From NCBI GenBank assembly GCA_964534605.1, contig CAZHOS010000008.1, positions 1-36,612 on the forward strand: a stretch of DNA of 36,612 bases, given 5' to 3'. Origin of the DNA: CAZHOS01 sp964534605 (GTDB taxonomy: Bacteria > Patescibacteriota > Saccharimonadia > Saccharimonadales > VXPC01). The notes below the pieces were generated by a model. The model was not told the origin of the DNA. It worked only from the letters and a program-made list of their open reading frames with translations, and made no database searches. Both the position numbers and the translations under genes were made by a program. Positions 7,931 through 16,541 of the stretch are shown here, one piece after another (the first letter of the stretch is position 1; each line of letters begins with the position of its first letter).

Positions 7931-8506
7931 CTACGGCTTGATATACGTTACGATTTGTAATGATGCACTAAAGTTTGTTATCCCGTCTTCGCTAGCAGTA
8001 GGCGATATACTTATATCTGTCACCTCGAAGCGTCGCTTGTTCCCTTCTATGTCTTCCAGGATATTTAGAATATTGGCATAAGAGGTGGATAGGCTCGTTG
8101 ATATTTGTATAGAGAATACACCTGGGATTCCCTCAACTGCCTCTGCCTGGCTAAGCTCTACGTTATTAGACTCTCCAGCACCACCCACAAAGTTTATCGA
8201 CTCTAGGGATATACCCCGATTTGCTGCTATCGATATTAGCTCGCCTACAATATTCTCTTGTGTCTTTGTATCTGGCAGCACTTCTTTAGTTAGGCTGCTT
8301 ATATCGTCGAACTCACTAAGCTGATCTCGGAGGTTTTTGGCGTTCTCGATCCTGACATCTAGGTCTTCCTGATCTGCCTTTAATTGAGATATTTCGTCTG
8401 CACGCATATTGAGCACCGAGTCACCCCAGAATAACCCATAGCCAATGAGGCCTATACCCAGAACGAGTCCAGCGCTAGTCGCTAAGAATAATTTTTTTGG
8501 CGTCAT
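7931..8506 (-). CDS. pilO: PilO-like type IV pilus assembly protein
   Basis: A 191-residue bitopic protein. One helix (about 7-27) is followed by a coiled coil (SQLKADQEDLDVRIENAKNLRDQL, about 40-65) and an alpha/beta domain (about 85-190) with SISLES, GVFSIQISTSLSTSYANILNILEDIEG and ISPTASED. This is the PilO layout; PilO pairs with PilN to form the inner-membrane alignment complex. The ATG overlaps the pilN stop (ATGA). Confidence 0.8.
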   Translation of the reverse strand: MTPKKLFLATSAGLVLGIGLIGYGLFWGDSVLNMRADEISQLKADQEDLDVRIENAKNLRDQLSEFDDISSLTKEVLPDTKTQENIVGELISIAANRGISLESINFVGGAGESNNVELSQAEAVEGIPGVFSIQISTSLSTSYANILNILEDIEGNKRRFEVTDISISPTASEDGITNFSASLQIVTYIKP

Positions 8507-9195
8507 CCTTGGGCCTCTATCTGTTCTGCGCTTTCTTCTTCGTCGGTTTCTCCGACGTCGTTAGTCTCTGGAGGCCCTCCGTTCTCTGTTGGTGTGGGTT
8601 CGGCAGCCTCCTGTTCTGTCTGTGCCGCAGCTTGATCTGACTTGGCTTCTTCCGATAGAGTGGCATTTATAGTTACATTGTAGTCGATGATATTGCCAGA
8701 TTCGTCTTGATCGCCATTAGTGATGTTAAGAATGTCTGCGCTCACGAAGTTTTCGGAGTCAACAAGACTTTTGCGTAAAACGCCGGCCGACTCTTGCGAG
8801 CTAACCACGGCAGTTATCGTTAGTGGTTCGTCGACACTCCCTTGCAGGGAAAGGGAAGTCAACCGCGCGTCTAACGGTATGGATTGAGCGATGTTTACGA
8901 GCAAGGAAGAGAACTGAAGCTCGCGGTCAAACAGCTGACCAATTGTCCTGACCTCGCCATTTAATGCCTGAGCTTGCTGTTCGTATATCTTTAGCTCTTC
9001 GTATTCTTCTGTCTTCTGAGCGATAGCTTCGTTTATTTGTTTCTCGTCGTTATTTACGAGGATAACGCCGGAGAGCATAAACCCTACAGCCAGCAGGCCT
9101 ATCACGGACAGACCAATAAGCTGCTTGGTGAGGAACTTGTTGAGCCGACCGTATTTGCGCTCTTGCTTTATGCCTGGAGGCAGCAGGTTGATCAT
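8503..9195 (-). CDS. pilN: PilN-like type IV pilus assembly protein
   Basis: A 230-residue bitopic protein. It starts MINLLPPGIKQERKYG, the short cytoplasmic motif (INLLP) by which PilN docks onto PilM, then has a helix (about 25-48), a coiled coil (55-80) and a ferredoxin-like domain (about 85-190). The C-terminal 40 residues are low complexity, rich in E, Q, T and P. Start and stop overlap pilM and pilO by 4 nt each (ATGA), so TGA serves as a stop in this genome. Confidence 0.88.
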   Translation of the reverse strand: MINLLPPGIKQERKYGRLNKFLTKQLIGLSVIGLLAVGFMLSGVILVNNDEKQINEAIAQKTEEYEELKIYEQQAQALNGEVRTIGQLFDRELQFSSLLVNIAQSIPLDARLTSLSLQGSVDEPLTITAVVSSQESAGVLRKSLVDSENFVSADILNITNGDQDESGNIIDYNVTINATLSEEAKSDQAAAQTEQEAAEPTPTENGGPPETNDVGETDEEESAEQIEAQG

Positions 9196-10265
9196 GAGCT
9201 TAGCTCCTCCGGGTGGATCAAGCTTAGCCCGCCAGCGGTAGTATAGATAGTGGTCTCTAGCTCGTGCGGAGGCTTAAGGCTGCCAAAGTCTAGATTGGTC
9301 CAAGGTGCGTTAAGGCGTGTTGGAACCCTAGTCTGGTTCGTAATATAAGCGCTTAAGCCGGGTAGGTTTGCGCCTCCACCAAGTATGATGATTTGCCCGA
9401 TCTCGCGCCCGTCACTAGCTCTGTCGGCGTAGTAGCGCATGACCTTCTTGATCTCTCGAACTAAGCGGTTAAGCTCTGGCTCTAGAGCTTCTAGTATCTC
9501 GGCCTGCTTTTTGCTGACACCAAGCCCATAGCGGGTCTTAATGCTATGCGCCTGTCTCTCAGTTATCTGCAGTTTAGCAGCAATTGCTCTAGTGAGGTGC
9601 TCGCCCCCACAGTCAACACTGCCAGTTACCCTTACTACGTATCTATCATAAACAGACAGGTCTGTAGCTTCTGAACCGAGGTCGAGGATCATGCTGACAG
9701 CTTCGTGTGCCTCAGAGTGTACAACCATTCTTGTTACTGAGTTGATGTTGGGTTCAATTGCTGCAGGTGTTAGACCTAGCGCTTGTGCTACCTGCGTGTA
9801 GCTCTCAGTGATCCGTGATGGGCTAGCCACAAGCTGTACTTCGCGGTTGCCGTCTTCTAATATCTTGGTCTCCTCGAAGTCGTAGATAAGCTCAGTCAGA
9901 GGTACAGGGATGGATTCAGCTATTTCTGCTTGCACGGCAGCCTCGATATCCTCCTCTTTTATATCCGATGGAAGGCTGATTACCCTAGAGAAGCTGTGAG
10001 AGTTAGGGAGGCTCATAGCTATGTAGCGAGTGTTAAGCGTACCTACGAGCGACGTATTCATTAAGTCATGGGCTGCTTTAATAATAATTTCTGGCTCTAC
10101 AATAACACCTTTGTCAATGGCCTTAGGGTCAAAACCTATGTTGCCGTAGGCCTGTACGACTGATTTTTCTTTCTTTTTCGAAAGAGGGTCGATCTGCATA
10201 ATCTTAATAGAGCTTCGACCTATGTCAAAACCAAAAACTGGCTGATCTGTGTAGTACAAAGACAT
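9192..10265 (-). CDS. pilM: Type IV pilus assembly ATPase-fold protein PilM
   Basis: A 357-residue actin-like (ASKHA fold) cytoplasmic protein. The phosphate-1 motif is FGFDIGRSSIKIMQID (about 11-26), the second is SMILDLGSEATDLSVYD (about 196-212), and the adenosine motif is IILGGGANLPGLSAYI (about 293-308). PilM binds the PilN N-terminus and links the pilus motor to the inner-membrane complex. It heads the pilM-N-O block. A stem-loop lies between it and the upstream pilin gene, so expression may be read-through from the pilin promoter reduced by that element. Confidence 0.93.
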   Translation of the reverse strand: MSLYYTDQPVFGFDIGRSSIKIMQIDPLSKKKEKSVVQAYGNIGFDPKAIDKGVIVEPEIIIKAAHDLMNTSLVGTLNTRYIAMSLPNSHSFSRVISLPSDIKEEDIEAAVQAEIAESIPVPLTELIYDFEETKILEDGNREVQLVASPSRITESYTQVAQALGLTPAAIEPNINSVTRMVVHSEAHEAVSMILDLGSEATDLSVYDRYVVRVTGSVDCGGEHLTRAIAAKLQITERQAHSIKTRYGLGVSKKQAEILEALEPELNRLVREIKKVMRYYADRASDGREIGQIIILGGGANLPGLSAYITNQTRVPTRLNAPWTNLDFGSLKPPHELETTIYTTAGGLSLIHPEELSS

Positions 10266-10336
10266 CTTATTAACCTTATGTTTATTTTATATAATTATAG
10301 CAAATATTAGCGGGTGTTTATACGCATATTCCTAAA

Positions 10337-10368
10337 CTTCAAACCCACCATAAAGGTGGGTTTGAAAG
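10337..10368 (-). terminator. Strong stem-loop between pilin and pilM
   Basis: A perfect 12-bp stem, TTCAAACCCACC (10338-10349) with GGTGGGTTTGAA (10355-10366), and a 5-nt ATAAA loop. On the minus strand it follows the pilin stop (10390) by about 22 nt. The T tract is only GTTTAGG, so it is more likely a partial terminator or mRNA-stabilising hairpin that lets the pilin be expressed above pilM-N-O than a full stop. Confidence 0.55.
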
Positions 10369-10389
10369 TAATCCTAGGAGATAGGGTCC

Positions 10390-10890
10390 TTAGTTAAGGC
10401 TGTTCTTCTCGTAAGAGGCGTATGCATTCGGATCATCCGGACGCTCTAGCCATGTGTAAAGTACGTACTTAGCACATGTGTCCGTACCGGCTACTGCTCC
10501 AGTACATTCGTATGCTGCATATGCGTACTGTGATGTAGTAGTGCTGTCTGGCTTGGCTGCTGTATAAGGATCAGCTGGCTTTGTATTAGCTGTAGCGCTA
10601 GTAGCATCGATAGTAACGTCATCGGTGTCTGTTAGCGCACCTTCGTCAATACCTGCTAGATCAGCCTGTACGAATGACAGCGGGTACGAGCTATTCTCGT
10701 TAAAGAACTCCTCTAGCTTTGCATGCATGTTGTTAATATCGGTACGACGCTGTGTGTCGCGAGCTTTTGCTTGGGCACCTTGGAAGTTGTTTAGAACTAG
10801 TCCAGCTAGGATACCAATGATAGCTATCACAATAAGCAATTCGATAATTGTGAAGCCCTTTTGTGCTTGTTTTAGTGTGTTTCGGAGCAT
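10390..10890 (-). CDS. Type IV pilin (major-pilin candidate)
   Basis: A 166-residue prepilin. The class III signal is textbook: a short basic leader ending in QKG, cleavage between G12 and F13, mature N-terminus FTIIELLIVIAIIGILAG with Glu at +5, then a single helix and a globular head. The head starts AKARDTQRRTDINNM, as in GspG/PilA-type pilins, and has two cysteines (about 131 and 141) that could form the C-terminal D-loop disulphide. It has its own strong promoter and ribosome site, as expected for the most abundant pilus subunit. No prepilin peptidase is in the window. Confidence 0.93.
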   Translation of the reverse strand: MLRNTLKQAQKGFTIIELLIVIAIIGILAGLVLNNFQGAQAKARDTQRRTDINNMHAKLEEFFNENSSYPLSFVQADLAGIDEGALTDTDDVTIDATSATANTKPADPYTAAKPDSTTTSQYAYAAYECTGAVAGTDTCAKYVLYTWLERPDDPNAYASYEKNSLN

Positions 10891-10945
10891 AAGTGCCCAC
10901 CCTCCTATTAATATAGTTTTTGCGCCGTTTTTTAGGCTTAGCTCA

Positions 10946-10974
10946 ATTATCTAAAACCACAAGCGTATTGTCAA
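10946..10974 (-). promoter_or_regulatory. Strong promoter of the pilin gene
   Basis: On the minus strand, consensus TTGACA (10969-10974), exactly 17 bp, and GATAAT (10946-10951). This is the best promoter match in the window. An AGGAGG at 10901-10906 lies 10 nt before ATG 10890. Confidence 0.8.
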
Positions 10975-10992
10975 ATCATTATTAAGCGTTGT

Positions 10993-12213
10993 TTAAATTT
11001 GACTAGAGAGGTTACCGATTGGCCCAAGTACGGATGCCGCAACAAGCCCAACCATGCCACCCATGACCACAATCAATAACGGCTCTAGGATAGAGCTTAT
11101 GCCTTCGACGGCGGCATCGACCTCTTCTTCGTAGAAGTCAGCAATTTTTAGCAAAATAGTGTCCGCTTGCCCAGTCTCCTCACCGATGGCGAGCATTTGG
11201 CTGACTATTGGCGGAAAGGTGTCACTTTTGGACAGCGGGTCGGAAAGCTGCTTGCCGTTAGCAACTTCTTTGGCGGCATCCATAAGCTCTTCTTCGATTA
11301 CACTGTTTCCAATTGCCTTGGCAGTAATCTCGATGGTTTCGATGACCGATACACCTGCAGTCATAAGGCTGGCAAATATGCGCGCAAAGCGGGCGATAGC
11401 GACTTTAGTGACGATACTGTTAATTGCTGGAACTTTAAAGAGGAATTGATCACGCTTTTTTCGCCCACCGGGGGTTTTGACCCAGCGGCGCAGGGCAATA
11501 ATTCCGCCCACAAGCCCGCCAATTATGAGGTACCAGTAGCTAGTCATATAGCCACTTATCTGGAGCATAACCTGAGTCAGCCTGGGTAGATCGGCGCCGC
11601 CGGTAAGGTCGGCAACGATCCCGCCAATCTTTGGCACAACGATGGTCATTAGGGCAATGAAGACTATTACAGTTATGCCGATGAGGACCATCGGGTAGGT
11701 CATAGCACTTTTAAACTTTTTGCGGATACTGGCGTCTTTTTCTTGCTGGGTCGCCAGTTTTTTTAGGATCTCGTCCAAGATACCACCAGCCTCACCGGCC
11801 CTAACCATATTGATATAAATAGGCGAGAACACGTCTTCGTGCTTCTGCAGGGCATCGGCAAATGCCATTCCGCCCTCTACATCTCGGCTAATCTGGGAGA
11901 TGATTTTTTTGAAGACAGGGTTCTCTGTCTGGTCCTGCATAGTTGCAAGGCTGCGAACCAATGGTACACCAGCGTTAATCATGGTGGCCATCTGTCGTGT
12001 GAAAACCACCAGGTCTTTAAGCTTCGGCTTTGTATTACCGATCTGAATATTATTGATGTTGGATAGCGAGAACCCGCCTTCTTTCTTGACGCTTAGCAGG
12101 CGCATACCCTGACGGTCCAGCGTACTACCGACTTGTTTTTGGTCGTCTGCTTCTATCGTGCCACTTACGCGCTTTTTATCCTTGGTTAGCGCTATGTATT
12201 GAAACGTTGCCAT
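10993..12213 (-). CDS. pilC: Type IV pilus inner-membrane platform protein PilC
   Basis: A 406-residue GspF/PilC family protein. Two homologous cytoplasmic helical domains are present, starting at about 70 (FTRQMATMINAGVPLVRSL) and about 272 (FARIFASLMTAGVSVIETIE). Membrane helices lie at about 170-193, 218-240 and 375-400. The N-terminal extension (FQYIALTKDKKRVSGTIEADD) is typical. PilC sits under the pilus and is turned by PilB during assembly. It follows pilB by 1 nt. Confidence 0.95.
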   Translation of the reverse strand: MATFQYIALTKDKKRVSGTIEADDQKQVGSTLDRQGMRLLSVKKEGGFSLSNINNIQIGNTKPKLKDLVVFTRQMATMINAGVPLVRSLATMQDQTENPVFKKIISQISRDVEGGMAFADALQKHEDVFSPIYINMVRAGEAGGILDEILKKLATQQEKDASIRKKFKSAMTYPMVLIGITVIVFIALMTIVVPKIGGIVADLTGGADLPRLTQVMLQISGYMTSYWYLIIGGLVGGIIALRRWVKTPGGRKKRDQFLFKVPAINSIVTKVAIARFARIFASLMTAGVSVIETIEITAKAIGNSVIEEELMDAAKEVANGKQLSDPLSKSDTFPPIVSQMLAIGEETGQADTILLKIADFYEEEVDAAVEGISSILEPLLIVVMGGMVGLVAASVLGPIGNLSSQI

Positions 12214-12214
12214 A

Positions 12215-13963
12215 TTATTCTCTGGTCACCCTTAGGATTTCTTCGATGGAGGTCATACCAAGCATAGCTTTGACCAGGCCGTCTAGCTGCATGGTGATCA
12301 TACCGCCCTTGATGGCTTCTTGTTGGATTGATTCGCTGGTTGCACTGGCAACGATTAGCTTTTGGACATCCTCGGTATTTTTGAGTACTTCGTAGATACC
12401 CATTCGACCCTTGTAGCCGGTACGGTCTTTAAGATCTCTCTTTGGACGGTAAAACTGAATTTTCTTCGTCTTTTCCATGCCGAATTCTTCTTGGGCTTGG
12501 TTAACGATCTTCATCACCTCGGCCCAACCTTCTTTGCCGGATATACCAAAGGACCTCTCGAGCTGCTTGAGCTCTGCTGCGTCTGGAGCGTAGGCTTCAG
12601 AGTCTTCTTTAACGATACGACGCACGAGCCTCTGACCAATAACAACTCGCACTACCGAAGCGATCAGGAACGGCTCGATGTCCATATCCAAAAGACGTGG
12701 CAGACAGGTGGCTGCGTTGTTGGTGTGCAGTGTCGAGAATACAAGGTGTCCTGTTAGGGCAGCCTGGACGCCGAGGCCAGCAGTCTCGCCATCACGAATC
12801 TCGCCGACCATGATGATGTTAGGGTCTTGCCTGAGCAGCGCGCGCAGACCAGCTACGAAGGTCATCCCAGCGACAGGATTAACTTGTGTTTGATTAACCC
12901 CCTCTAGCTTGTATTCGACCGGATCTTCGATGGTACTGATGTTAACATCTGGTGAGTTGAGGATATTAAGGACACTCTGTAGGGTGGTTGATTTACCAGA
13001 ACCTGTTGGTCCGGTTACCAGGATCATGCCGTGGGGCTGGGTGCTGGCTTCTTTGATATTCTGTAGTGCTGTACCCCAGAAGCCCAGCTTTTCTAGAGGC
13101 AACGGCTCGGAGGATTCGTCCAAGACACGCATAACGACTTTTTCGCCGTCTGTGATCGGCAGGGTGCTAACACGGAAGGCAAAGATTCGACCATTAAGGT
13201 TTATTTTGAATCGTCCATCTTGTGGCGCGCGCCTCTCGTCGATTTTTAGGTTGCTAAGGATCTTGATACGCGACACGAGGGCGTTCATGGTGCGCTTTGG
13301 TAGTTTGTTGGCCTCGCGCAGGACGCCGTCTACGCGGTAGCGAATCTGGACAAACTTGTCTCTGGGTTCGATATGTATATCGCTAGCGCCGTTTTTGATG
13401 GCATACTCGACTATTAAGTTAACTGTTTGGGCAATGGGCGAGTTTTCGGATACGACGTCTTCTTCGTCGGCCTCTTCTTCTTCCTCTTCTTCGCCTTCTA
13501 TAACCTTGGTAATCTCGCTGCTTATCTCGCCGCGGTACTGGTCTAGTGCGCTTAGGATATTAAACTTGGTGGCAATGTAGACCTTTACCTCGCCGGTAAA
13601 CATCTTTTTGATAACATCTAGGGCCTGTAGATCGTCAGGGTCCTCCATAGCGATGTGCTTTATTTGGTTTTCGAAGTCGTCTTCGAACAGGACGATCTTG
13701 TAGAGCCTGGCTATCTTCTCGGGCACTTGACGCATAACGTCGATGCTCAGTTTTTTGACATCGATTTCTGTAAAAGGTACGCCTATCTCTTTGGAGTAGA
13801 ACTTTATTAGGTCTGATTCTGTAATCAGACTACTTTTAACAACTGCTTCGCGCAGAGTTGTCTTGTCTGCCTTGGCCTTTTCTTTTATGGGCGCCAGGGT
13901 TTCGTCAGTTGCTTTTTTCGCATCCTTAAGAAGTTTTACAATAGTTGCGTCGGGTATCTTCAT
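12215..13963 (-). CDS. pilB: Type IV pilus extension ATPase PilB/GspE family
   Basis: A 582-residue secretion ATPase that powers pilus assembly. It has an N-terminal GspE-N domain (about 1-150), an acidic low-complexity linker (EGEEEEEEADEED), then the catalytic core with Walker A GPTGSGKST (about 325-333), the Asp box and Walker B IIMVGEIRDGE (about 390-400), and the His box LTGHLVFSTLHTN. The zinc-binding tetracysteine of most PilB/GspE proteins is absent: between LVRRIV and TGYKGRMGIYEV the insert has no cysteine. No PilT retraction ATPase is in the window. Confidence 0.95.
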   Translation of the reverse strand: MKIPDATIVKLLKDAKKATDETLAPIKEKAKADKTTLREAVVKSSLITESDLIKFYSKEIGVPFTEIDVKKLSIDVMRQVPEKIARLYKIVLFEDDFENQIKHIAMEDPDDLQALDVIKKMFTGEVKVYIATKFNILSALDQYRGEISSEITKVIEGEEEEEEEADEEDVVSENSPIAQTVNLIVEYAIKNGASDIHIEPRDKFVQIRYRVDGVLREANKLPKRTMNALVSRIKILSNLKIDERRAPQDGRFKINLNGRIFAFRVSTLPITDGEKVVMRVLDESSEPLPLEKLGFWGTALQNIKEASTQPHGMILVTGPTGSGKSTTLQSVLNILNSPDVNISTIEDPVEYKLEGVNQTQVNPVAGMTFVAGLRALLRQDPNIIMVGEIRDGETAGLGVQAALTGHLVFSTLHTNNAATCLPRLLDMDIEPFLIASVVRVVIGQRLVRRIVKEDSEAYAPDAAELKQLERSFGISGKEGWAEVMKIVNQAQEEFGMEKTKKIQFYRPKRDLKDRTGYKGRMGIYEVLKNTEDVQKLIVASATSESIQQEAIKGGMITMQLDGLVKAMLGMTSIEEILRVTRE

Positions 13964-13976
13964 AGATTTAAACTTT

Positions 13977-14005
13977 ATTATAGATTAAGCGTAGCCTTTT
14001 TGAAA
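13977..14005 (-). promoter_or_regulatory. Promoter of pilB-pilC
   Basis: On the minus strand, TTTCAA (14000-14005), 17 bp, and a perfect TATAAT (13977-13982). Transcription would begin only about 7 nt before ATG 13963, and no Shine-Dalgarno sequence is present. Confidence 0.6.
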
Positions 14006-14107
14006 AACACTATTTTATATTTACCGCAATATTGCAGGTTTAGTGCATAATTTTTTAAAAAATGAGTTGTTTGCACAACGAGGCTACTCATGCGGATAAA
14101 GCTCAAG

Positions 14108-14144
14108 TATAATCAAGGGTAAGTAAGACAAACTACCCGGAGGA
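14108..14144 (+). promoter_or_regulatory. recA: recA -10 box and ribosome binding site
   Basis: TATAAT at 14108-14113 and GGAGGA at 14139-14144, 6 nt before ATG 14151. No clear -35 is found at 16-18 bp. I see no LexA-type palindrome (neither CTG-N10-CAG nor GAAC-N4-GTTC). Confidence 0.55.
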
Positions 14145-14150
14145 AGCCAC

Positions 14151-15203
14151 ATGGCCAAAAAGTCAGACCCTAAACCAACCCCAAGCCCCGCCAAAGACGA
14201 TAGCGCCAAGAGCAAGGCGCTCAATGTCGCGTTGGAGCAAATAGAGAAGCAGTTCGGTAAGGGCAGCATTATGCGCCTGGGCGAAGAAAACAAGATACAA
14301 GTCGAAACAACCAAGACAGGTGCACTGAGCCTGGACATGGCACTTGGCGGCGGTATACCAAAGGGGCGTATTGTAGAGATTTATGGTCCAGAAAGCTCTG
14401 GTAAAACTACGTTAACTCTCCACGCCGTAGCCGAACTACAAAAGGCCGGCGGAACCGCAGCCTTCGTTGATGCCGAGCACGCGCTGGACCCAGAGTACGC
14501 TCGCAAGATTGGTGTCGATACCGACACCTTGCTATTGTCGCAGCCAGACAACGGTGAGCAAGCGCTAGAGATTGTCGAGACACTTGTACGCTCTGGTGCC
14601 GTAGATATGATTGTGGTTGACTCTGTTGCCGCCCTCACTCCACAGGCAGAAATCGACGGCGACATGGGCGATAGCCACATGGGTCTCCAGGCTCGTCTGA
14701 TGAGCCAGGCCCTACGTAAGCTCACAGGAGTTATCAATAAGAGCAAAACAACGGTTATATTCATCAACCAGCTGCGCATGAAGATCGGCGTTATGTTCGG
14801 CAATCCAGAGACGACTACCGGCGGTAACGCCCTCAAGTTCTATGCCAGCGTGCGTCTAGATATCCGCCGCATTAGCCAGATAAAGGTAGGCGACGATATT
14901 ATCGGTAACCGGGTGAGAGTCAAGGTGGTCAAGAACAAGATCGCCCCACCGTTCCGCCAAACAGAGTTCGACATTATGTACAACCAAGGCATTAGTACCG
15001 AAGGCGACATCCTGGATATGGCGACCGACAAAGGGATTGTCGAGAAAGCCGGTTCGTGGTTTAGCTACGGTCCAGACAAGATCGCCCAGGGCCGCGAAGG
15101 TGCCAAGACCTACCTTATGGAAAACCCCAAAGTCATGGCAGAAATAGACAAAAAACTCCGCAGCGGCGAAACAGCTCCAGCTTCAAAAGAGGAAGATAAG
15201 TAA
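14151..15203 (+). CDS. recA: Recombinase RecA
   Basis: A 350-residue full-length RecA. Walker A is GPESSGKTT at 79-87; MIVVDSVAALTP is Walker B, with the L1 loop after it (MGLQARLMSQALRKL) and the L2 loop around NQLRMKIGVMFGNPETTTGGNALKFYASVR. The acidic, variable C-terminus ends GETAPASKEEDK. RecA coats single-stranded DNA and promotes strand exchange, both in repair and in integrating DNA imported by the pilus/ComEC route. recX lies 1.3 kb downstream on the same strand. Confidence 0.98.
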   Translation: MAKKSDPKPTPSPAKDDSAKSKALNVALEQIEKQFGKGSIMRLGEENKIQVETTKTGALSLDMALGGGIPKGRIVEIYGPESSGKTTLTLHAVAELQKAGGTAAFVDAEHALDPEYARKIGVDTDTLLLSQPDNGEQALEIVETLVRSGAVDMIVVDSVAALTPQAEIDGDMGDSHMGLQARLMSQALRKLTGVINKSKTTVIFINQLRMKIGVMFGNPETTTGGNALKFYASVRLDIRRISQIKVGDDIIGNRVRVKVVKNKIAPPFRQTEFDIMYNQGISTEGDILDMATDKGIVEKAGSWFSYGPDKIAQGREGAKTYLMENPKVMAEIDKKLRSGETAPASKEEDK

Positions 15204-15227
15204 GAGGCAGTCAACACACGCCTACCT

Positions 15228-15539
15228 ATGGTCTCGAATCAAGAAGAAACCAGTGAGTATCAGGCTTTTAACGATTCGCTGCGAAGAGCTAGCTCAAAGG
15301 CTACGTACTTCATAATAACTGGTGGAGCTATTGGATATGCCGCAGACAAGGTGCTTTTTAGCGACTCTATTGATTTGATGGAGCCTGGACCTTCGACAGC
15401 CGTAGGGTTATTGGCTGGGATGGCCATTGGCGCCGGTTCATTTGTCCGTGAACTTCATGAGTGGAATTTAGCCATGGATGATCGGGAGAGCAGCTCTGCA
15501 GTAGGGCTACCGTACGTATCCGACCAGGATTATGACTAG
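15228..15539 (+). CDS. Small membrane protein, unknown function
   Basis: A 103-residue protein beginning 24 nt after recA. It is polar at both ends, with two weakly hydrophobic glycine-rich segments (about 26-43, YFIITGGAIGYAADKV, and 58-75, TAVGLLAGMAIGAGSFV) that could form a helical hairpin in the membrane. The C-terminus is acidic (DQDYD). It matches no family I recognise. Its place between recA and recX suggests co-transcription, not necessarily shared function. Confidence 0.6.
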   Translation: MVSNQEETSEYQAFNDSLRRASSKATYFIITGGAIGYAADKVLFSDSIDLMEPGPSTAVGLLAGMAIGAGSFVRELHEWNLAMDDRESSSAVGLPYVSDQDYD

Positions 15540-15561
15540 TGACTTAGCGCAAGAAAACTCG

Positions 15562-15567
15562 TAAACT
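15562..15567 (+). promoter_or_regulatory. -10 box directly upstream of the first duplicated membrane gene
   Basis: TAAACT ends 7 nt before ATG 15575, and no ribosome binding site is present, in keeping with leaderless initiation. The -35 is not clear. Confidence 0.3.
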
Positions 15568-15574
15568 AGTAAGC

Positions 15575-16036
15575 ATGACCGCTAGCAATCATTTTATTAC
15601 TGGTGCAACTATCGGGGCAGCTATTGCTAACCCGTGGGTTGCGATACCTTTAGCTGTTGCCTCACACTTTGTTTTAGATGCAGGGCCACAGTATGGTTAT
15701 GATGACGAGAGGGAAGACAAGCGCTTAGGGCTTAGCCTGTTTCAATGGGTTCTAGCCCTCGATATAATGATGTTTGCCATTTTAATCTGGATGCTCACTT
15801 TTGTCATTGACCGCCCAGAGCTTGTGTTCTTTGGCTTGGCCGGTTACAGCCCAGATCTTATGTGGATACATAGGTTCTTTGTAACCGAAAAAGTAGCCAA
15901 GAACTTACGCCCTAAAATGAATAGACTTCAGAAGTTTCATGCTAGCGTCCAAAAGCTCGAAAGCCCTAAGTTCTTGCCATTCGAGGTTGGCTACTTTATT
16001 GCCCTAGCTTACGGCCTGATCATCTTGTCTGCTTAG
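15575..16036 (+). CDS. Membrane protein, YdjM-like (paralog 1)
   Basis: A 153-residue protein with an N-terminal MTASNHFITGATIGAAIANPWVAIP and a conserved ASHFVLDAGPQYG motif (His-x-x-x-Asp, about 28-38), followed by hydrophobic helices at about 60-80, 85-100 and 138-152. The N-H-x-x-T-G and SHFxLD signatures resemble the inner-membrane YdjM-like putative metal-dependent hydrolases. The match is by pattern only and catalysis is unproven. The next gene is a clear tandem paralog. Confidence 0.6.
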   Translation: MTASNHFITGATIGAAIANPWVAIPLAVASHFVLDAGPQYGYDDEREDKRLGLSLFQWVLALDIMMFAILIWMLTFVIDRPELVFFGLAGYSPDLMWIHRFFVTEKVAKNLRPKMNRLQKFHASVQKLESPKFLPFEVGYFIALAYGLIILSA

Positions 16037-16082
16037 GCAATTAGCTCTAGCACTCAGTAGTTAAATAGGAGATACTGTTACT

Positions 16083-16541
16083 ATGACAGCTAGTAATCAT
16101 TTTGTAACAAGCGCAGTGCTTGGTACAGTTATAGCTAACCCTTGGATAGGTATCCCGGTTGCCGTGGCCTCACACTTTGTCCTTGATGCGCTGCCGCACT
16201 ACGGGTGTCCAGTATTTCATAAAGACAAGCCAGGTGAGATACGGCTTTATTTTGCAGTTCTAGCAGTAGATGCCATCATCTTTTTAGCCCTAATGGTATG
16301 GGCGATCGTTGCGATAGATAATGCTCTGCTTGCAGCATATGGCTTCGCTGGTTTTAGCCCAGATATTGTTTGGTTGTACCGTTACGGAGTTTTAGCACGT
16401 ATCGGCAAAGTAGATAAGCCACCAGGCAAGATAGAGGCTTTCCATCACCGTATCCAGAAGTTCGAAAGCATGGGTGGTCTGCTAGTAGAGATACCTTACT
16501 TTATAGCTATAGGGGCCTTATTGTTATGGATACTCCAGTAG
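16083..16541 (+). CDS. Membrane protein, YdjM-like (paralog 2)
   Basis: A 152-residue tandem duplicate of the gene before it. Shared features are MTASNHF at the N-terminus, ANPWIGIPVAVASHFVLDA, the PHYG that follows, FAGFSPDIVWLYR near the middle, and a C-terminal KxExFHxxIQKxES segment. It differs in carrying an extra cysteine and a shorter loop. A TAGGAG ribosome site precedes the ATG. Its end overlaps the recX start by 16 nt, so the pair is locked between recA and recX. Confidence 0.6.
   Translation: MTASNHFVTSAVLGTVIANPWIGIPVAVASHFVLDALPHYGCPVFHKDKPGEIRLYFAVLAVDAIIFLALMVWAIVAIDNALLAAYGFAGFSPDIVWLYRYGVLARIGKVDKPPGKIEAFHHRIQKFESMGGLLVEIPYFIAIGALLLWILQ

Noticed and set aside
14041..14150. 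LexA box upstream of recA
   Set aside because: No palindrome of the known classes; TTGCACAA at 14071 is too far from the -10 and is not a clear operator.
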